The translations under genes and the position numbers were made by a program. This document shows, piece after piece, positions 7,038 through 14,792 of a DNA stretch of 36,767 bases. Position 1 is the stretch's first letter; the number at the start of each line of letters is the position of its first letter. This DNA comes from a virus. Below the pieces are notes generated by a model. That model was not told the origin of the DNA. It saw only the letters and a list, made by a program, of their open reading frames with translations, and did not search any database. Where the stretch lies: positions 1-36,767 of the IMG/VR virus record IMGVR_UViG_3300042691_018389. The stretch is one strand, 5' to 3'.

Positions 7038-7883
7038 ATGAATAAAAAGCTTATTGCTCACGAAACACCTCTTGAACTTATGAAGTCAGAAGATCATTTT
7101 AAGATCAATGACTATACCTATGTGTTATTGCATAAACTCATAGAAGATCCAGAATATTATAATGCAGTAGCAGATATCATGAATACTGGTGCTTTTAATG
7201 GCACCTCACATGCTGTATATCTTGATAATAGTTGTTTTGAATTAGGAGCATCATTGAGTAATGAAATGCTCTATGCGTGGTGTCAAAAGATCACGCCTGC
7301 TGTTGTAATTCTTCCTGATACATTGGGTAATAAGAAAGCAACAATAGATCAAACATTTGAATTCTTAAAATCCTATCCTGAGACTGCTCATTATGGCATG
7401 GCAGTTATTCAAGGATCATCTCCAGAAGAGATGATTGAATGTTACCAGGAATTCAGAGACTTTAGAATCAAATCAGGTTTGTTTCCAAATACACCAGAAG
7501 GTGTTGATCAAATCTATATGATTGGTATCCCCTTTGTCTATTCATGGGCAGAGAAAGATCCTATTGTTCAAGCAAATGAAAGAATCAAATTACTTCGTCG
7601 ATTACACGAATCAAAAGTAATTGACAAAAATCGTAAGCATCATTTACTTGGAACATGGTGGGCTGGTGAATTTGCTTATTATAAAGAATATGATTGGGTC
7701 TATTCTATTGACACTTCTAATCCTGTAATGGCGGCAATTGATGGTAACAAATATTCAACAGCTGGTGTCATTGGTAAACCAATTGCAACATTTGATAAAG
7801 TTTATCACATGAAAAAGAGTGATATAGATATGGACTTGCTATATCATAATGTGAGTATGTTTAAGGAGATTGTAAATGGGTGA
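7038..7883 (+). CDS. dpdA: phage tRNA-guanine-transglycosylase-like protein, probable DpdA-type DNA 7-deazaguanine transferase
   Basis: TGT-family proteins exchange guanine for a 7-deazaguanine base in a nucleic acid; DpdA-type members act on DNA. The 281 aa protein reads as a TIM barrel: YLDNSCFELG near residue 60, then AVVILPDTLGN with a candidate catalytic Asp, GMAVIQGSSPEE, YMIGIPF, HLLGTWW and DWVYSIDTSNP with a second candidate Asp near the end. It is much shorter than bacterial TGT (about 370 aa) and I see no four-ligand zinc site. It heads the operon with queC and a glutamine amidotransferase, which is the main support for a DNA-modification role. The precise subtype is inferred. Confidence 0.68.
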   Translation: MNKKLIAHETPLELMKSEDHFKINDYTYVLLHKLIEDPEYYNAVADIMNTGAFNGTSHAVYLDNSCFELGASLSNEMLYAWCQKITPAVVILPDTLGNKKATIDQTFEFLKSYPETAHYGMAVIQGSSPEEMIECYQEFRDFRIKSGLFPNTPEGVDQIYMIGIPFVYSWAEKDPIVQANERIKLLRRLHESKVIDKNRKHHLLGTWWAGEFAYYKEYDWVYSIDTSNPVMAAIDGNKYSTAGVIGKPIATFDKVYHMKKSDIDMDLLYHNVSMFKEIVNG

Positions 7884-8124
7884 TAAGATTAATCCCGATC
7901 ATTATAAAGGAAATAAGACTGGTATTCAGGCTATTGATATTATTGAGATCTTTGAATTAAATTTCTCTCGTGGTAATGCTGTTAAGTATATCCTTAGAGC
8001 AGGTCGTAAGGGTGAACAAGGCTATGATGCATTGACAAAAGAGATTGAAGATCTCAAGAAAGCAGATTGGTATATCAATAGAGAGATTGAAAGATTGACA
8101 GGAGTTCGTGATGGATCTAAGTAA
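7876..8124 (+). CDS. DUF3310 family protein
   Basis: The 82 aa protein fits the DUF3310 pattern well: PDHYKGN, then IDIIEIFELNFSRGNAVKYI, RAGRKG, and EIEDLKKADWYINREI. The family is widespread in phages and is sometimes labelled a nucleotide kinase on little evidence. It overlaps both neighbours (dpdA by 8 bases, queC by 14), so it is tightly coupled to the deazaguanine genes. Confidence 0.85.
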   Translation: MGDKINPDHYKGNKTGIQAIDIIEIFELNFSRGNAVKYILRAGRKGEQGYDALTKEIEDLKKADWYINREIERLTGVRDGSK

Positions 8125-8857
8125 AGCTCTATCATCACTTCCTGATACTGAACATAATGTAGTATCTGTTCTTTCTGGCGGTCTTGATTCAACAATCATG
8201 ACCTATATACTTGTTGCTAAGTATGGTAAAGAACGCGTTTATGCTTTGTCTTATAACTATGGACAGAAGCAAGTAAAAGAACTTGAGATGGCTGCTAAGA
8301 CTTGTATGCATCTTGGCATTGCTCATAAAGTATTGGATCTTGGAATTCTTGGTGATATTGTAAAGGATGTTAGTGCAAATATCGGCGGCACTGACGTGGC
8401 TATGCCAACCATCAAAGACGTTCTTGGAGATCCACAACCTAAAACCTATGTTCCTTTTCGTAATATGATTTTAAATGCATTAGCATTTTCATTTGCGGAA
8501 TCTAATAAGGCTTCTCATGTCTTTACTGGATTACAAGTTCATGATGAGTATGGATATTGGGATACATCGCAACGTTTTGTAGATGCGATGAATGCTGTAG
8601 CAGATCAAAATCGCACACATAAAGTTAAGCTTGAAGCACCATTTAGCTTGCTTTCAAAGTATGATGAAATTAAGATTGCTGAAGAGTTAGGTAATGTTAG
8701 ATTTGATTATACACTTACATGTTATAATCCTGATAGTGAAGGTAACTCTTGTGGTAAGTGTCCATCATGTTCTGAACGGATTGCAAACTTTATTAAAGCA
8801 AAAGTAAAAGATCCAATTCCATATAATCCTCCTATTGATTGGGATAGATTTATTTAA
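8111..8857 (+). CDS. queC: 7-cyano-7-deazaguanine (preQ0) synthase
   Basis: ATP-dependent conversion of 7-carboxy-7-deazaguanine to preQ0. The PP-loop SGGLDST is at residues 22-28. The C-terminal zinc site is complete: CYNPDS...CGKCPSCSERIANF holds the four cysteines. 248 aa, normal size. I start at the ATG at 8111, six bases after GGAG; the GTG at 8108 is too close to the SD. Its stop overlaps the start of the amidotransferase gene, which is relevant because the two domains are fused in some archaea and phages. Confidence 0.94.
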   Translation: MDLSKALSSLPDTEHNVVSVLSGGLDSTIMTYILVAKYGKERVYALSYNYGQKQVKELEMAAKTCMHLGIAHKVLDLGILGDIVKDVSANIGGTDVAMPTIKDVLGDPQPKTYVPFRNMILNALAFSFAESNKASHVFTGLQVHDEYGYWDTSQRFVDAMNAVADQNRTHKVKLEAPFSLLSKYDEIKIAEELGNVRFDYTLTCYNPDSEGNSCGKCPSCSERIANFIKAKVKDPIPYNPPIDWDRFI

Positions 8858-9483
8858 TGTGTAGTATTTTTGGATCATTCTCAAAAGATAAAATTGTAGA
8901 GCTTGCTGAACTTAACAAGTATAGAGGTCAACACTCTTACTCTTATAGTTACTACTATACAGATACAAATGAAATAACAGTATATAAAGGTCTAGGTGAA
9001 TTGCCCTTAGATCAAATTAATATACCACCTAAAGCATATTGCATTGCGCATATGCAAGCTCCTACCACTGAAAATAAAAGCGAAGATTTTATACATCCTG
9101 CTTTTTATAAAAATACTTTTTTATGGCACAATGGTATTATAAAAGATCATTGGGTTAAAGATACAATGAAGAGCGCCGGTATAAGTGAGTCATGGGATAC
9201 ATATCAGATATTACATAAGTATGTCAATACTGGTAGTCTAAATGATATAGACGGTACTTTCTCATGTGTATATTATGGTCATGGGCAGCTGCAATTGTTT
9301 CGTAATGAAATCTCTCCTTTATTTTTAGATAGTGACTATAATATATCTTCAACAAGATTTGCAAATTCTATTCCTTTAGAACCTAATATTATCTGGCAAT
9401 TTAATCCAGGAAATAGTATTATACCTATAGGAACATTTAATACAGTTGAAAACCCTTATTTTTTTATGGATGAAGTTACATGA
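8857..9483 (+). CDS. stand-alone class II glutamine amidotransferase, probable partner of QueC
   Basis: Ntn-type glutaminase: after Met removal the N-terminal nucleophile would be C2 (MCSIFG). YRGQHSYS, IAHMQAPTT and LWHNGIIKDH fit the Arg, middle and NG motifs of the GATase fold. At 208 aa only the amidotransferase domain is present; there is no synthetase or sugar-isomerase domain. It overlaps queC by one base. Gat-QueC fusions in Crenarchaeota and in phage 9g are linked to amidation of preQ0 to the archaeosine base, so I infer this protein delivers ammonia for a similar step on phage DNA. Confidence 0.75.
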   Translation: MCSIFGSFSKDKIVELAELNKYRGQHSYSYSYYYTDTNEITVYKGLGELPLDQINIPPKAYCIAHMQAPTTENKSEDFIHPAFYKNTFLWHNGIIKDHWVKDTMKSAGISESWDTYQILHKYVNTGSLNDIDGTFSCVYYGHGQLQLFRNEISPLFLDSDYNISSTRFANSIPLEPNIIWQFNPGNSIIPIGTFNTVENPYFFMDEVT

Positions 9484-9986
9484 TGATTCATATTGCCGCT
9501 CAAGATACACAATCTAATCTTACTAATGTTGAATTGACCGATATTCAGCCTAATGCTGTTGATCTTCGTGTTGACAAGATATTTCATATCAATTTCATCA
9601 AACCTTTTGTTCTTGGTGAAAAAGATGGTAAAGAATTTAAAGAACACCGAGGCTCAACCGAGATGAAAGTAGATGATGAAGGCTACTGGTATCTTGTTCC
9701 CGGTGCATATGAAATTGTTATGGAAAATATAATTCAGGTGGGTGACGATGAAGCTGGATGGGTTATCACTAGATCTACTCTTAACCGTAACGGTCTTTTT
9801 ATCACTAGCGGTTTATATGACTCCGGTTATCATGGTGTTATGGCTGGTGCACTACACGTTACAGCGCCTGCAAGGATCAAAAAAGGATCCAGAGTAGGGC
9901 AATTTCTACTCTTTAAGTCACAGTCACTAAAGAAGTATGATGGTGATTATGGTATTGGTAAAACTCATGATCAAAAATATATTTAA
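9480..9986 (+). CDS. dcd: dCTP deaminase-like protein (Dcd/dUTPase superfamily)
   Basis: Dcd makes dUTP from dCTP, feeding dTMP synthesis. Superfamily motifs are visible: IQPNAVDLRVDKIF (family QP-S-DLR), VITRSTLNRNGLFI (family arginine/serine motif), SGLYDSGYHG (family G-DPG-G) and RVGQFLLFK. 168 aa, near the usual size. ATG at 9480 overlaps the upstream stop (ATGA), with an alternative ATG at 9483. A dUTPase or bifunctional activity is possible because these proteins share a fold. Confidence 0.8.
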   Translation: MMIHIAAQDTQSNLTNVELTDIQPNAVDLRVDKIFHINFIKPFVLGEKDGKEFKEHRGSTEMKVDDEGYWYLVPGAYEIVMENIIQVGDDEAGWVITRSTLNRNGLFITSGLYDSGYHGVMAGALHVTAPARIKKGSRVGQFLLFKSQSLKKYDGDYGIGKTHDQKYI

Positions 9987-10161
9987 GTATATTTTTAATT
10001 CTGATATTGTAATTAGTTTTGCATTGAATCCTCTTAGATGGTGGAGGTTTCAATGGGATATGACAACACAATCAGACATGGATCCTGGATTAATTGTTGA
10101 TGTTAAGTTAATAGTAGGACCATTAGGAATTATACTATTCATCGATGATGGTTCTTGGTAA
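9967..10161 (+). CDS. hypothetical protein, 64 aa
   Basis: I start at the ATG at 9967, inside the end of the Dcd gene, in preference to the longer ORF from 9937. It contains LNPLRWWRFQWD and ends GPLGIILFIDDGSW, which resembles small conserved proteins I recall from marine T4-like phages. No signal peptide. Function unknown. Confidence 0.5.
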   Translation: MIKNIFKYIFNSDIVISFALNPLRWWRFQWDMTTQSDMDPGLIVDVKLIVGPLGIILFIDDGSW

Positions 10162-10178
10162 TAAAAAGGAAATAAAAA

Positions 10179-11246
10179 ATGGAAATTAAAATTGATATTG
10201 AACAATTGAGATCACGAAAATTGTTCATTGCTACTCCAATGTATGGTGGAGTTTGTAATGGAATGTATACTCGTTCTCTTTGTGATTTGACTGCTATGTG
10301 TGTTCGTTACGGAATTGAAGTTCGTTCATACTTCCTTTTCAACGAATCACTTATTACACGAGCCCGTAACTATTGTGTAGATGAGTTCATGCGTTCAGAT
10401 GCTGAACATCTTTTGTTTATTGATTCTGATATTGGATTCAATCCTCAAGATGTTATTGCTATGATGGCATTGCAGACACCTGAATCAGAATATGATGTTA
10501 TTGCTGGTCCTTACCCTAAAAAATGTATTACTTGGGAAAAGATTCTTCAGGCAGTAAACAAAGGTGTTGCGGATAATAATCCAAACATTCTTGAAGACTT
10601 CGTTGGTGACTTTGTATTCAATCCTGCTATTGATGATACAGAAGAATCACGTACAATTCGTCTTGATCAACCTGCTCAAGTACTTGAGACAGGCACAGGG
10701 TTTATGATGATTCGTAAGAACACTTTTAAGAAATATCTTGAAGCTTATCCAGAAATTATGTATAAACCTGATCATGTGCGCACAGAAGCATTTGATGGAT
10801 CACGTAAGATTGGTATGTTCTTCCAAGCCGAAGTAGATCGTCACAATCCTACAAAGACATATGAAAATCTTCTTAAGAAGATTGCTGATGGTGATTCAGT
10901 TTCGGCTTTAGAAGCAAAAGAAACCCTCTCAGTTGCTAAGTCTAAGATGGATTCCTCAACAGATCGTTATCTTTCTGAAGATTATCTTTTCTGTCAGAAT
11001 GTTCGTAAAGCGGGTATGAAAGTATGGCTCTGTCCTTGGATGCATTTGCAACATGCTGGTACTTATGTATTTGGTGGAAAGCTTCCTGCATTAGCATCAA
11101 TTGGTGCTTCTGCAACCGCTGATGCTGATTTGATTAGAAAACAAAGACAGGGTATTCAACAACCCGTTAGAAATCCAATTCCAATTGCAGCCCCTATAAA
11201 CCACAATCCTGAAATTCTTAAGAAGTTTAAAAAAGTAACTTCGTAA
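10179..11246 (+). CDS. GT-A fold glycosyltransferase-like protein
   Basis: The N-terminal third fits a GT2-like nucleotide-sugar transferase: LFIATPMYGG (beta-1), NESLITRARNYCVDEFMRS, then EHLLFIDSDIGFNPQD with a DSD metal motif (DXD) near residue 85. The C-terminal region includes LSEDYLFCQNVRKAGMKVWL, the usual acceptor-side ED motif. 355 aa. Substrate unknown: DNA bases, virion protein or host surface sugars are all possible. It is preceded by AAGGA. Confidence 0.75.
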   Translation: MEIKIDIEQLRSRKLFIATPMYGGVCNGMYTRSLCDLTAMCVRYGIEVRSYFLFNESLITRARNYCVDEFMRSDAEHLLFIDSDIGFNPQDVIAMMALQTPESEYDVIAGPYPKKCITWEKILQAVNKGVADNNPNILEDFVGDFVFNPAIDDTEESRTIRLDQPAQVLETGTGFMMIRKNTFKKYLEAYPEIMYKPDHVRTEAFDGSRKIGMFFQAEVDRHNPTKTYENLLKKIADGDSVSALEAKETLSVAKSKMDSSTDRYLSEDYLFCQNVRKAGMKVWLCPWMHLQHAGTYVFGGKLPALASIGASATADADLIRKQRQGIQQPVRNPIPIAAPINHNPEILKKFKKVTS

Positions 11247-11261
11247 AAGGACTTTTATATT

Positions 11262-11927
11262 ATGAAATTAAGTGAAAACACAATTAACATTTTGAAGAAC
11301 TTTGCAACGATCAACCCTTCGTTGCTTGTTTATCCTGGTGATACTTTGACTACAATGTCTCCTTCAAAGAGCATTTATGCTAAAGTAACAGTAGAAGAAA
11401 ATTTTCCAACTCGGTTTGCAATTTATGAGTTGTCTAAATTTCTTGGTGTGACATCACTGTTTAAAGAACCAGAATTGGATTTTGGTGATAACCAAGTTAA
11501 GATTGTTTCTGGTAGACAATCAGTTAGTTACACATATACTGATCCTTCTATGGTTGTTGCACCAGATCCTAATAAAGATATTAATTTTCCGGTAGCTGAA
11601 GTTGAGTTCTCCATTTCTCAAGAAGAACTTCAACGCGTAGTACGCGCCTCTGGAGTTCTTCAGCTCCCGGATATTGCAGTGATTGGTAATGGTGAAACTA
11701 TTACCGTCACTGCTACCAATTCTAAAAATCCAACAGCAGATGTGTTTAGTATTGAAGTAGGAACTACAGACAAGGTCTTCAACATGATCTTTAAGGTAGA
11801 AAATATTATTAAGTTGATTTCTTCTAACTATGATGTTAAGATATCATCTCGTGGTTTATCAAAGTGGTCAGCCAATAATATTTTTTATTATGTAGCTATT
11901 GAAGCTGCTAGCTCATTTGGTGGTTAA
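11262..11927 (+). CDS. 45: sliding clamp, T4 gp45-like
   Basis: Trimeric DNA clamp that tethers gp43 polymerase and in T4 also activates late transcription. N-terminal MKLSENTINILKNFATINP is nearly the T4 sequence, and DPSMVVAPDPNKDINFPVAE matches the T4 mid-region. 221 aa compared with 228 in T4. It starts the 45-44-62-regA block, the same order as in T4. Its late-transcription role would fit the TATAAATA elements at 18325 and 20309. Confidence 0.93.
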   Translation: MKLSENTINILKNFATINPSLLVYPGDTLTTMSPSKSIYAKVTVEENFPTRFAIYELSKFLGVTSLFKEPELDFGDNQVKIVSGRQSVSYTYTDPSMVVAPDPNKDINFPVAEVEFSISQEELQRVVRASGVLQLPDIAVIGNGETITVTATNSKNPTADVFSIEVGTTDKVFNMIFKVENIIKLISSNYDVKISSRGLSKWSANNIFYYVAIEAASSFGG

Positions 11928-11929
11928 TT

Positions 11930-12865
11930 ATGGATGAATTTCTCTGGGTCGAAAAATATCGACCAAAGACAATTAATGATTGTATACTTCCTGAAGGTCT
12001 CAAGCAGACCTTCAATTCTTTTATAGAACAAAAAAATATTCCTAATCTATTGTTAACTGGTAATGCAGGTGTCGGTAAGACAACTGTTGCACGTGCTATG
12101 TTAGAACAGATTGGAGCTGATTATATTGTAATCAATGGATCTATGAATGGTAATATTGACACACTCCGGAACGACATCCAGCAATTTGCTTCCTCAGTAT
12201 CTTTTAGTGGGGGAAGAAAGTATGTCATCCTCGACGAAGCCGACTACCTTAACGCCAACTCTACACAGCCAGCTCTACGCAATTTCATGGAAGAGTTCTC
12301 AAGGAACTGCGGCTTCATACTCACGTGTAACTTCAAGCACCGCATCATTGAACCATTACACTCACGTTGCTCCGTGGTTGAATTCAAAATTTCCAAGGAC
12401 GATCTACCTAGACTTGCAGTTCAATTTTTTAAAAGAACAGTGGGAATATTATCTAACGAGAAGGTAGAATACGATAAAGCTGTTGTTGCTGAACTTATTA
12501 ATCGTCACGTTCCCGATTGGCGTCGTGTTCTTAATGAACTACAAAGATACTCTGTAAACGGTAAGATTGATTCTGGTATCTTTATTAATCTTTCTGATGA
12601 GAATCTAAAGACTCTTATTGGTTATATTAAAGCAAAGAACTTTGGTGAGATGCGTAAATGGGTTGGCGAGAACTCAGATACAGATTCTACACAATTGTTT
12701 AGGAAATTTTATGACCAAGCCTACGCCTATATCAAGCCCACCAGTATACCAGAGCTTGTTGTGTTGATTGCAAAATATCAATATCAAGCAGCGTTCGTAG
12801 CTGATCCTGAGATTAATACAGCCGCGTTTTTAACAGAAGTTATGGTATCCTTGGAGTTTCTATGA
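11930..12865 (+). CDS. 44: clamp loader large subunit, T4 gp44-like
   Basis: AAA+ ATPase that loads gp45 with gp62. Motifs: WVEKYRPKTINDCI at the N-terminus, Walker A GNAGVGKTT (about residue 44), Walker B YVILDEADYL (about 100), sensor 1 FILTCNF and the SRC motif (HSRCSV). 311 aa compared with 319 in T4. Two bases separate it from gp45, and gp62 overlaps its stop. A stretch around 12160-12400 uses noticeably more C and G than its surroundings. Confidence 0.95.
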   Translation: MDEFLWVEKYRPKTINDCILPEGLKQTFNSFIEQKNIPNLLLTGNAGVGKTTVARAMLEQIGADYIVINGSMNGNIDTLRNDIQQFASSVSFSGGRKYVILDEADYLNANSTQPALRNFMEEFSRNCGFILTCNFKHRIIEPLHSRCSVVEFKISKDDLPRLAVQFFKRTVGILSNEKVEYDKAVVAELINRHVPDWRRVLNELQRYSVNGKIDSGIFINLSDENLKTLIGYIKAKNFGEMRKWVGENSDTDSTQLFRKFYDQAYAYIKPTSIPELVVLIAKYQYQAAFVADPEINTAAFLTEVMVSLEFL

Positions 12866-13284
12866 ACCCTTTTGATTATGTAAATGCTATTAATACCAGT
12901 AAAAAAGATTTAATTAGAAATAGTGAAAATCCTACATTGGCCGAGAAGGATTACAGCCCGTTCCTTGTGAACCGGGCTCTTTCTTATTTTGTAGATACCA
13001 TCCTCTATGCCAATGAGATAAATCTAGCAAAACACATAGATTCTATTATGCAAAATGATTATTACCTAAATAATATACGAGTTTCTAAGAGATTTTCAAA
13101 ATGGGCTAAGCCTGTTGAAAGCTCTGATATAGAAAGTATAAAAGAGTATTATAAGGTAAATGACAATAGGGCTCTTGAAATCAGCAAAATACTGACGAAG
13201 GAGCAGATTGACCATATAAAAACAAGAATAATAAAAGGTGGTAATCATGTTCAACATAAACCAACTGGTGGAAGTGAGACTTAA
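12862..13284 (+). CDS. 62: clamp loader small subunit, T4 gp62-like
   Basis: Follows gp44 with an ATGA overlap. N-terminal FDYVNAINTSKKDLIRN and YSPFLVNRALSYF match the gp62 pattern, and the protein lacks ATPase motifs, as expected for gp62. 140 aa, shorter than T4 gp62 (187 aa). Identity rests on position plus these motifs. Confidence 0.88.
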   Translation: MNPFDYVNAINTSKKDLIRNSENPTLAEKDYSPFLVNRALSYFVDTILYANEINLAKHIDSIMQNDYYLNNIRVSKRFSKWAKPVESSDIESIKEYYKVNDNRALEISKILTKEQIDHIKTRIIKGGNHVQHKPTGGSET

Positions 13285-13642
13285 GAATGCAGAAGACTTC
13301 CTAAAAGTTAGAGAGACTTTATCTAGAATTGGCTTAGCTTCTAAAAAAGAAAATACATTATATCAGTCTTGTCACATTTTACACAAACAAGGTAAATACT
13401 ATATCGTACATTTTAAAGAATTATTCTTGTTAGATGGTAAAGAATCTTCATTGATTGATGGTGATATTGCTAGAAGAAATAGAATAATACATTTATTAGA
13501 TGAATGGGAATTAATTGAAATAGTAGACTATAATAAGGTTGAAGATCCAATTGCCCCATTAAATCAAATAAAGATCATTCCGTTTAAAGAAAAAGATAAG
13601 TGGAATTTAGTGACAAAATATACAATAGGTTCTAAGTACTAA
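13247..13642 (+). CDS. regA: RegA translational repressor
   Basis: RegA binds early mRNAs at their start sites and blocks translation. The match to T4 is strong: VRLKNAEDFLKVRETLSRIGLASKK, then LYQSCHILHKQGKYYIVHFKEL, LLDEWELIEIV and a C-terminal LVTKYTIG. 131 aa compared with 122 in T4. I start at the ATG at 13247, preceded by AAGGTGG; it overlaps the gp62 gene. Likely targets include the clamp and clamp-loader mRNAs, as in T4. Confidence 0.95.
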   Translation: MFNINQLVEVRLKNAEDFLKVRETLSRIGLASKKENTLYQSCHILHKQGKYYIVHFKELFLLDGKESSLIDGDIARRNRIIHLLDEWELIEIVDYNKVEDPIAPLNQIKIIPFKEKDKWNLVTKYTIGSKY

Positions 13643-13644
13643 CT

Positions 13645-13716
13645 CGTTGAAATCATTGGATTTTTAAAGCGTTGAAATCATTAGGTTTTTTTAAAAATAA
13701 CCCGTTGAAATCATTG
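13645..13716 (+). repeat. three spaced copies of a TTGAAATCATT repeat
   Basis: CGTTGAAATCATT occurs at 13645, 13670 and 13703, each copy followed by a run of 5-7 T. The copies are 25 and 33 bases apart, so this is neither a CRISPR nor a perfect tandem array. They sit between regA and the promoter at 13730. Related copies are at 3903, 35021-35031 (inverted) and 35057. Confidence 0.75.
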
Positions 13717-13729
13717 AGTTTTTTTCTGG

Positions 13730-13758
13730 TTGATTTATTTTTCAAAACATCGTATATT
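13730..13758 (+). promoter_or_regulatory. sigma70-like promoter
   Basis: TTGATT, 17-base spacer ending in CATCG, TATATT, then TAATATGAAAAG. The spacer carries TTTTTCAAAACATCG, similar to 35696 and 3929. The expected start site falls at or next to the ATG of the following ArfA-like gene, so that transcript may be nearly leaderless. Confidence 0.7.
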
Positions 13759-13764
13759 ATTAAT

Positions 13765-13896
13765 ATGAAAAGAATAGCAAACAAATCTGCCGCCGCTAAA
13801 TCACTGGCTGATCGTAAGTATCACCAGCGTATTGTTTTGGCTAAAAAAGGTCGCGGTTCATATGACCGTAAAAAGTTGGAGAAGAGATATGCGTAA
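13765..13896 (+). CDS. ArfA-like ribosome-rescue peptide, 43 aa
   Basis: A small basic peptide. SLADRKYHQRIVLAKKGRGSYDRKK lines up by eye with the ArfA core of E. coli ([25 protein letters not shown]), sharing the QR-V/I, KKG-GSY and RK positions. ArfA lets RF2 act on ribosomes stalled without a stop codon. I use the ATG at 13765, not the longer ORF from 13672 that runs through the repeats and promoter. No SD is seen, because the promoter lies directly upstream. The stop overlaps the next gene. Confidence 0.55.
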   Translation: MKRIANKSAAAKSLADRKYHQRIVLAKKGRGSYDRKKLEKRYA

Positions 13897-14194
13897 ATTA
13901 GCAATTGCTCTGGCTGCTACTGTTGCAATGACATCAGTTGCACATGCAGATTGGAATGGTCATCGCCGTCAACATTATCATCAACATCATGGTGGTGGAG
14001 ACGCTGGAGTAGCTCTCTTCGGAGGCTTAGTGGGTGGTATGATCATTGGTGGCATGATCAATCAAATGAATCAACCTCGTTATTATAATAATGGACCTGT
14101 TTATTACGATGAACCTTATTGTCAACAAGTGGTGACAAATAAGTTCTGGAACGGTTGGCGTTGGGTTTATCAGGTTCAAACAGTGTGTAACTAA
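13889..14194 (+). CDS. exported His/Gly-rich small protein, 101 aa
   Basis: Start at 13889, with GGAG upstream and an overlap with the previous stop. A clear signal peptide (MRKLAIALAATVAMTSVAHA) precedes a His-rich segment (QHYHQHHGGG), a Gly-rich hydrophobic stretch (GGLVGGMIIGGMI) and a C-terminal part with two Cys (PYCQQVV and VQTVC). It resembles small bacterial periplasmic proteins with a glycine zipper. Role unknown; export suggests action in the host envelope. Confidence 0.7.
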   Translation: MRKLAIALAATVAMTSVAHADWNGHRRQHYHQHHGGGDAGVALFGGLVGGMIIGGMINQMNQPRYYNNGPVYYDEPYCQQVVTNKFWNGWRWVYQVQTVCN

Positions 14195-14195
14195 T

Positions 14196-14732
14196 ATGAA
14201 TGAATTATATAATGAGTTTTTGGAAGCCTGTAAAAGACCCTCAGATATCAATCAACACCTCCCACTTTTACATGGCATAGCTAATCTTTGCAAAAGTGTA
14301 ACTGAATTTGGTGTAAGAGACGGCCAATCAACAAGAGCTTTGTTGACTTCAAAGGCACTCAAGGTAAGGAGTTATGATCTTTATCTTGATCCCAATGTCT
14401 TGAATCTTTTCACTATTGCCAAGACATATGTCGACAGAGATGCTTCATACATTCAAGGTAATTCACTCCTGGTTGATATAGACCAAACAGATCTGTTGTT
14501 TATTGACACAGATCATAGATACTCTCAGCTTAAGCTTGAGTTAGAAAAACATCACTCCAAGGTAAACAAATACATTGCCTTTCATGACACACATACTTAT
14601 GGAACAAAGTGTCATGATAATAAAGGATTACTTCCTGCTATACTAGAGTTCCTTAGAGACCACAGAGAATGGTCTGTTAATTATCATACGACAGAAAATA
14701 ATGGTTTTACTGTTTTGGAAAAAACAGGTTGA
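14196..14732 (+). CDS. class I SAM methyltransferase-like protein
   Basis: 178 aa. VTEFGVRDGQSTRALL fits motif I (E-G-R-G-S) of the methyltransferase-24/cephalosporin-hydroxylase-like group. DLLFIDTDHRYSQLKLELE and YIAFHDTHTYG fit the acidic motif and the metal-binding D-H segment seen in the same group. Such genes are common in phage sugar or surface-modification clusters. Substrate unknown. Confidence 0.65.
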   Translation: MNELYNEFLEACKRPSDINQHLPLLHGIANLCKSVTEFGVRDGQSTRALLTSKALKVRSYDLYLDPNVLNLFTIAKTYVDRDASYIQGNSLLVDIDQTDLLFIDTDHRYSQLKLELEKHHSKVNKYIAFHDTHTYGTKCHDNKGLLPAILEFLRDHREWSVNYHTTENNGFTVLEKTG

Positions 14733-14757
14733 TTTTTTTATAAAACCGTCCTATTAT
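14729..14757 (+). promoter_or_regulatory. sigma70-like promoter of the DUF932 gene
   Basis: TTGATT, 17-base spacer, TATTAT. The minus-35 box overlaps the stop codon of the methyltransferase-like gene. About 35 bases separate it from the DUF932 start. Confidence 0.65.
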
Positions 14758-14792
14758 AATTAAGTAAGTGCAATTCGAAATGGAGAAGTGAA

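Noticed and set aside
12160-12400. Recent horizontal transfer inside gp44, suggested by higher G+C
   Set aside because: The segment encodes essential AAA+ motifs in frame; a similar patch occurs in gp41. Local base composition alone does not show transfer.
13645-13716. CRISPR array
   Set aside because: The repeats are about 12 bases, spacers are only 12-20 bases of mostly T and A, and no cas genes are present.
13672-13764. Longer N-terminus of the ArfA-like gene (ATG at 13672)
   Set aside because: It would run through the repeat copies and the promoter, and the resulting residues (Phe/Leu/Lys) are low-complexity. The ATG at 13765 begins the recognisable part.
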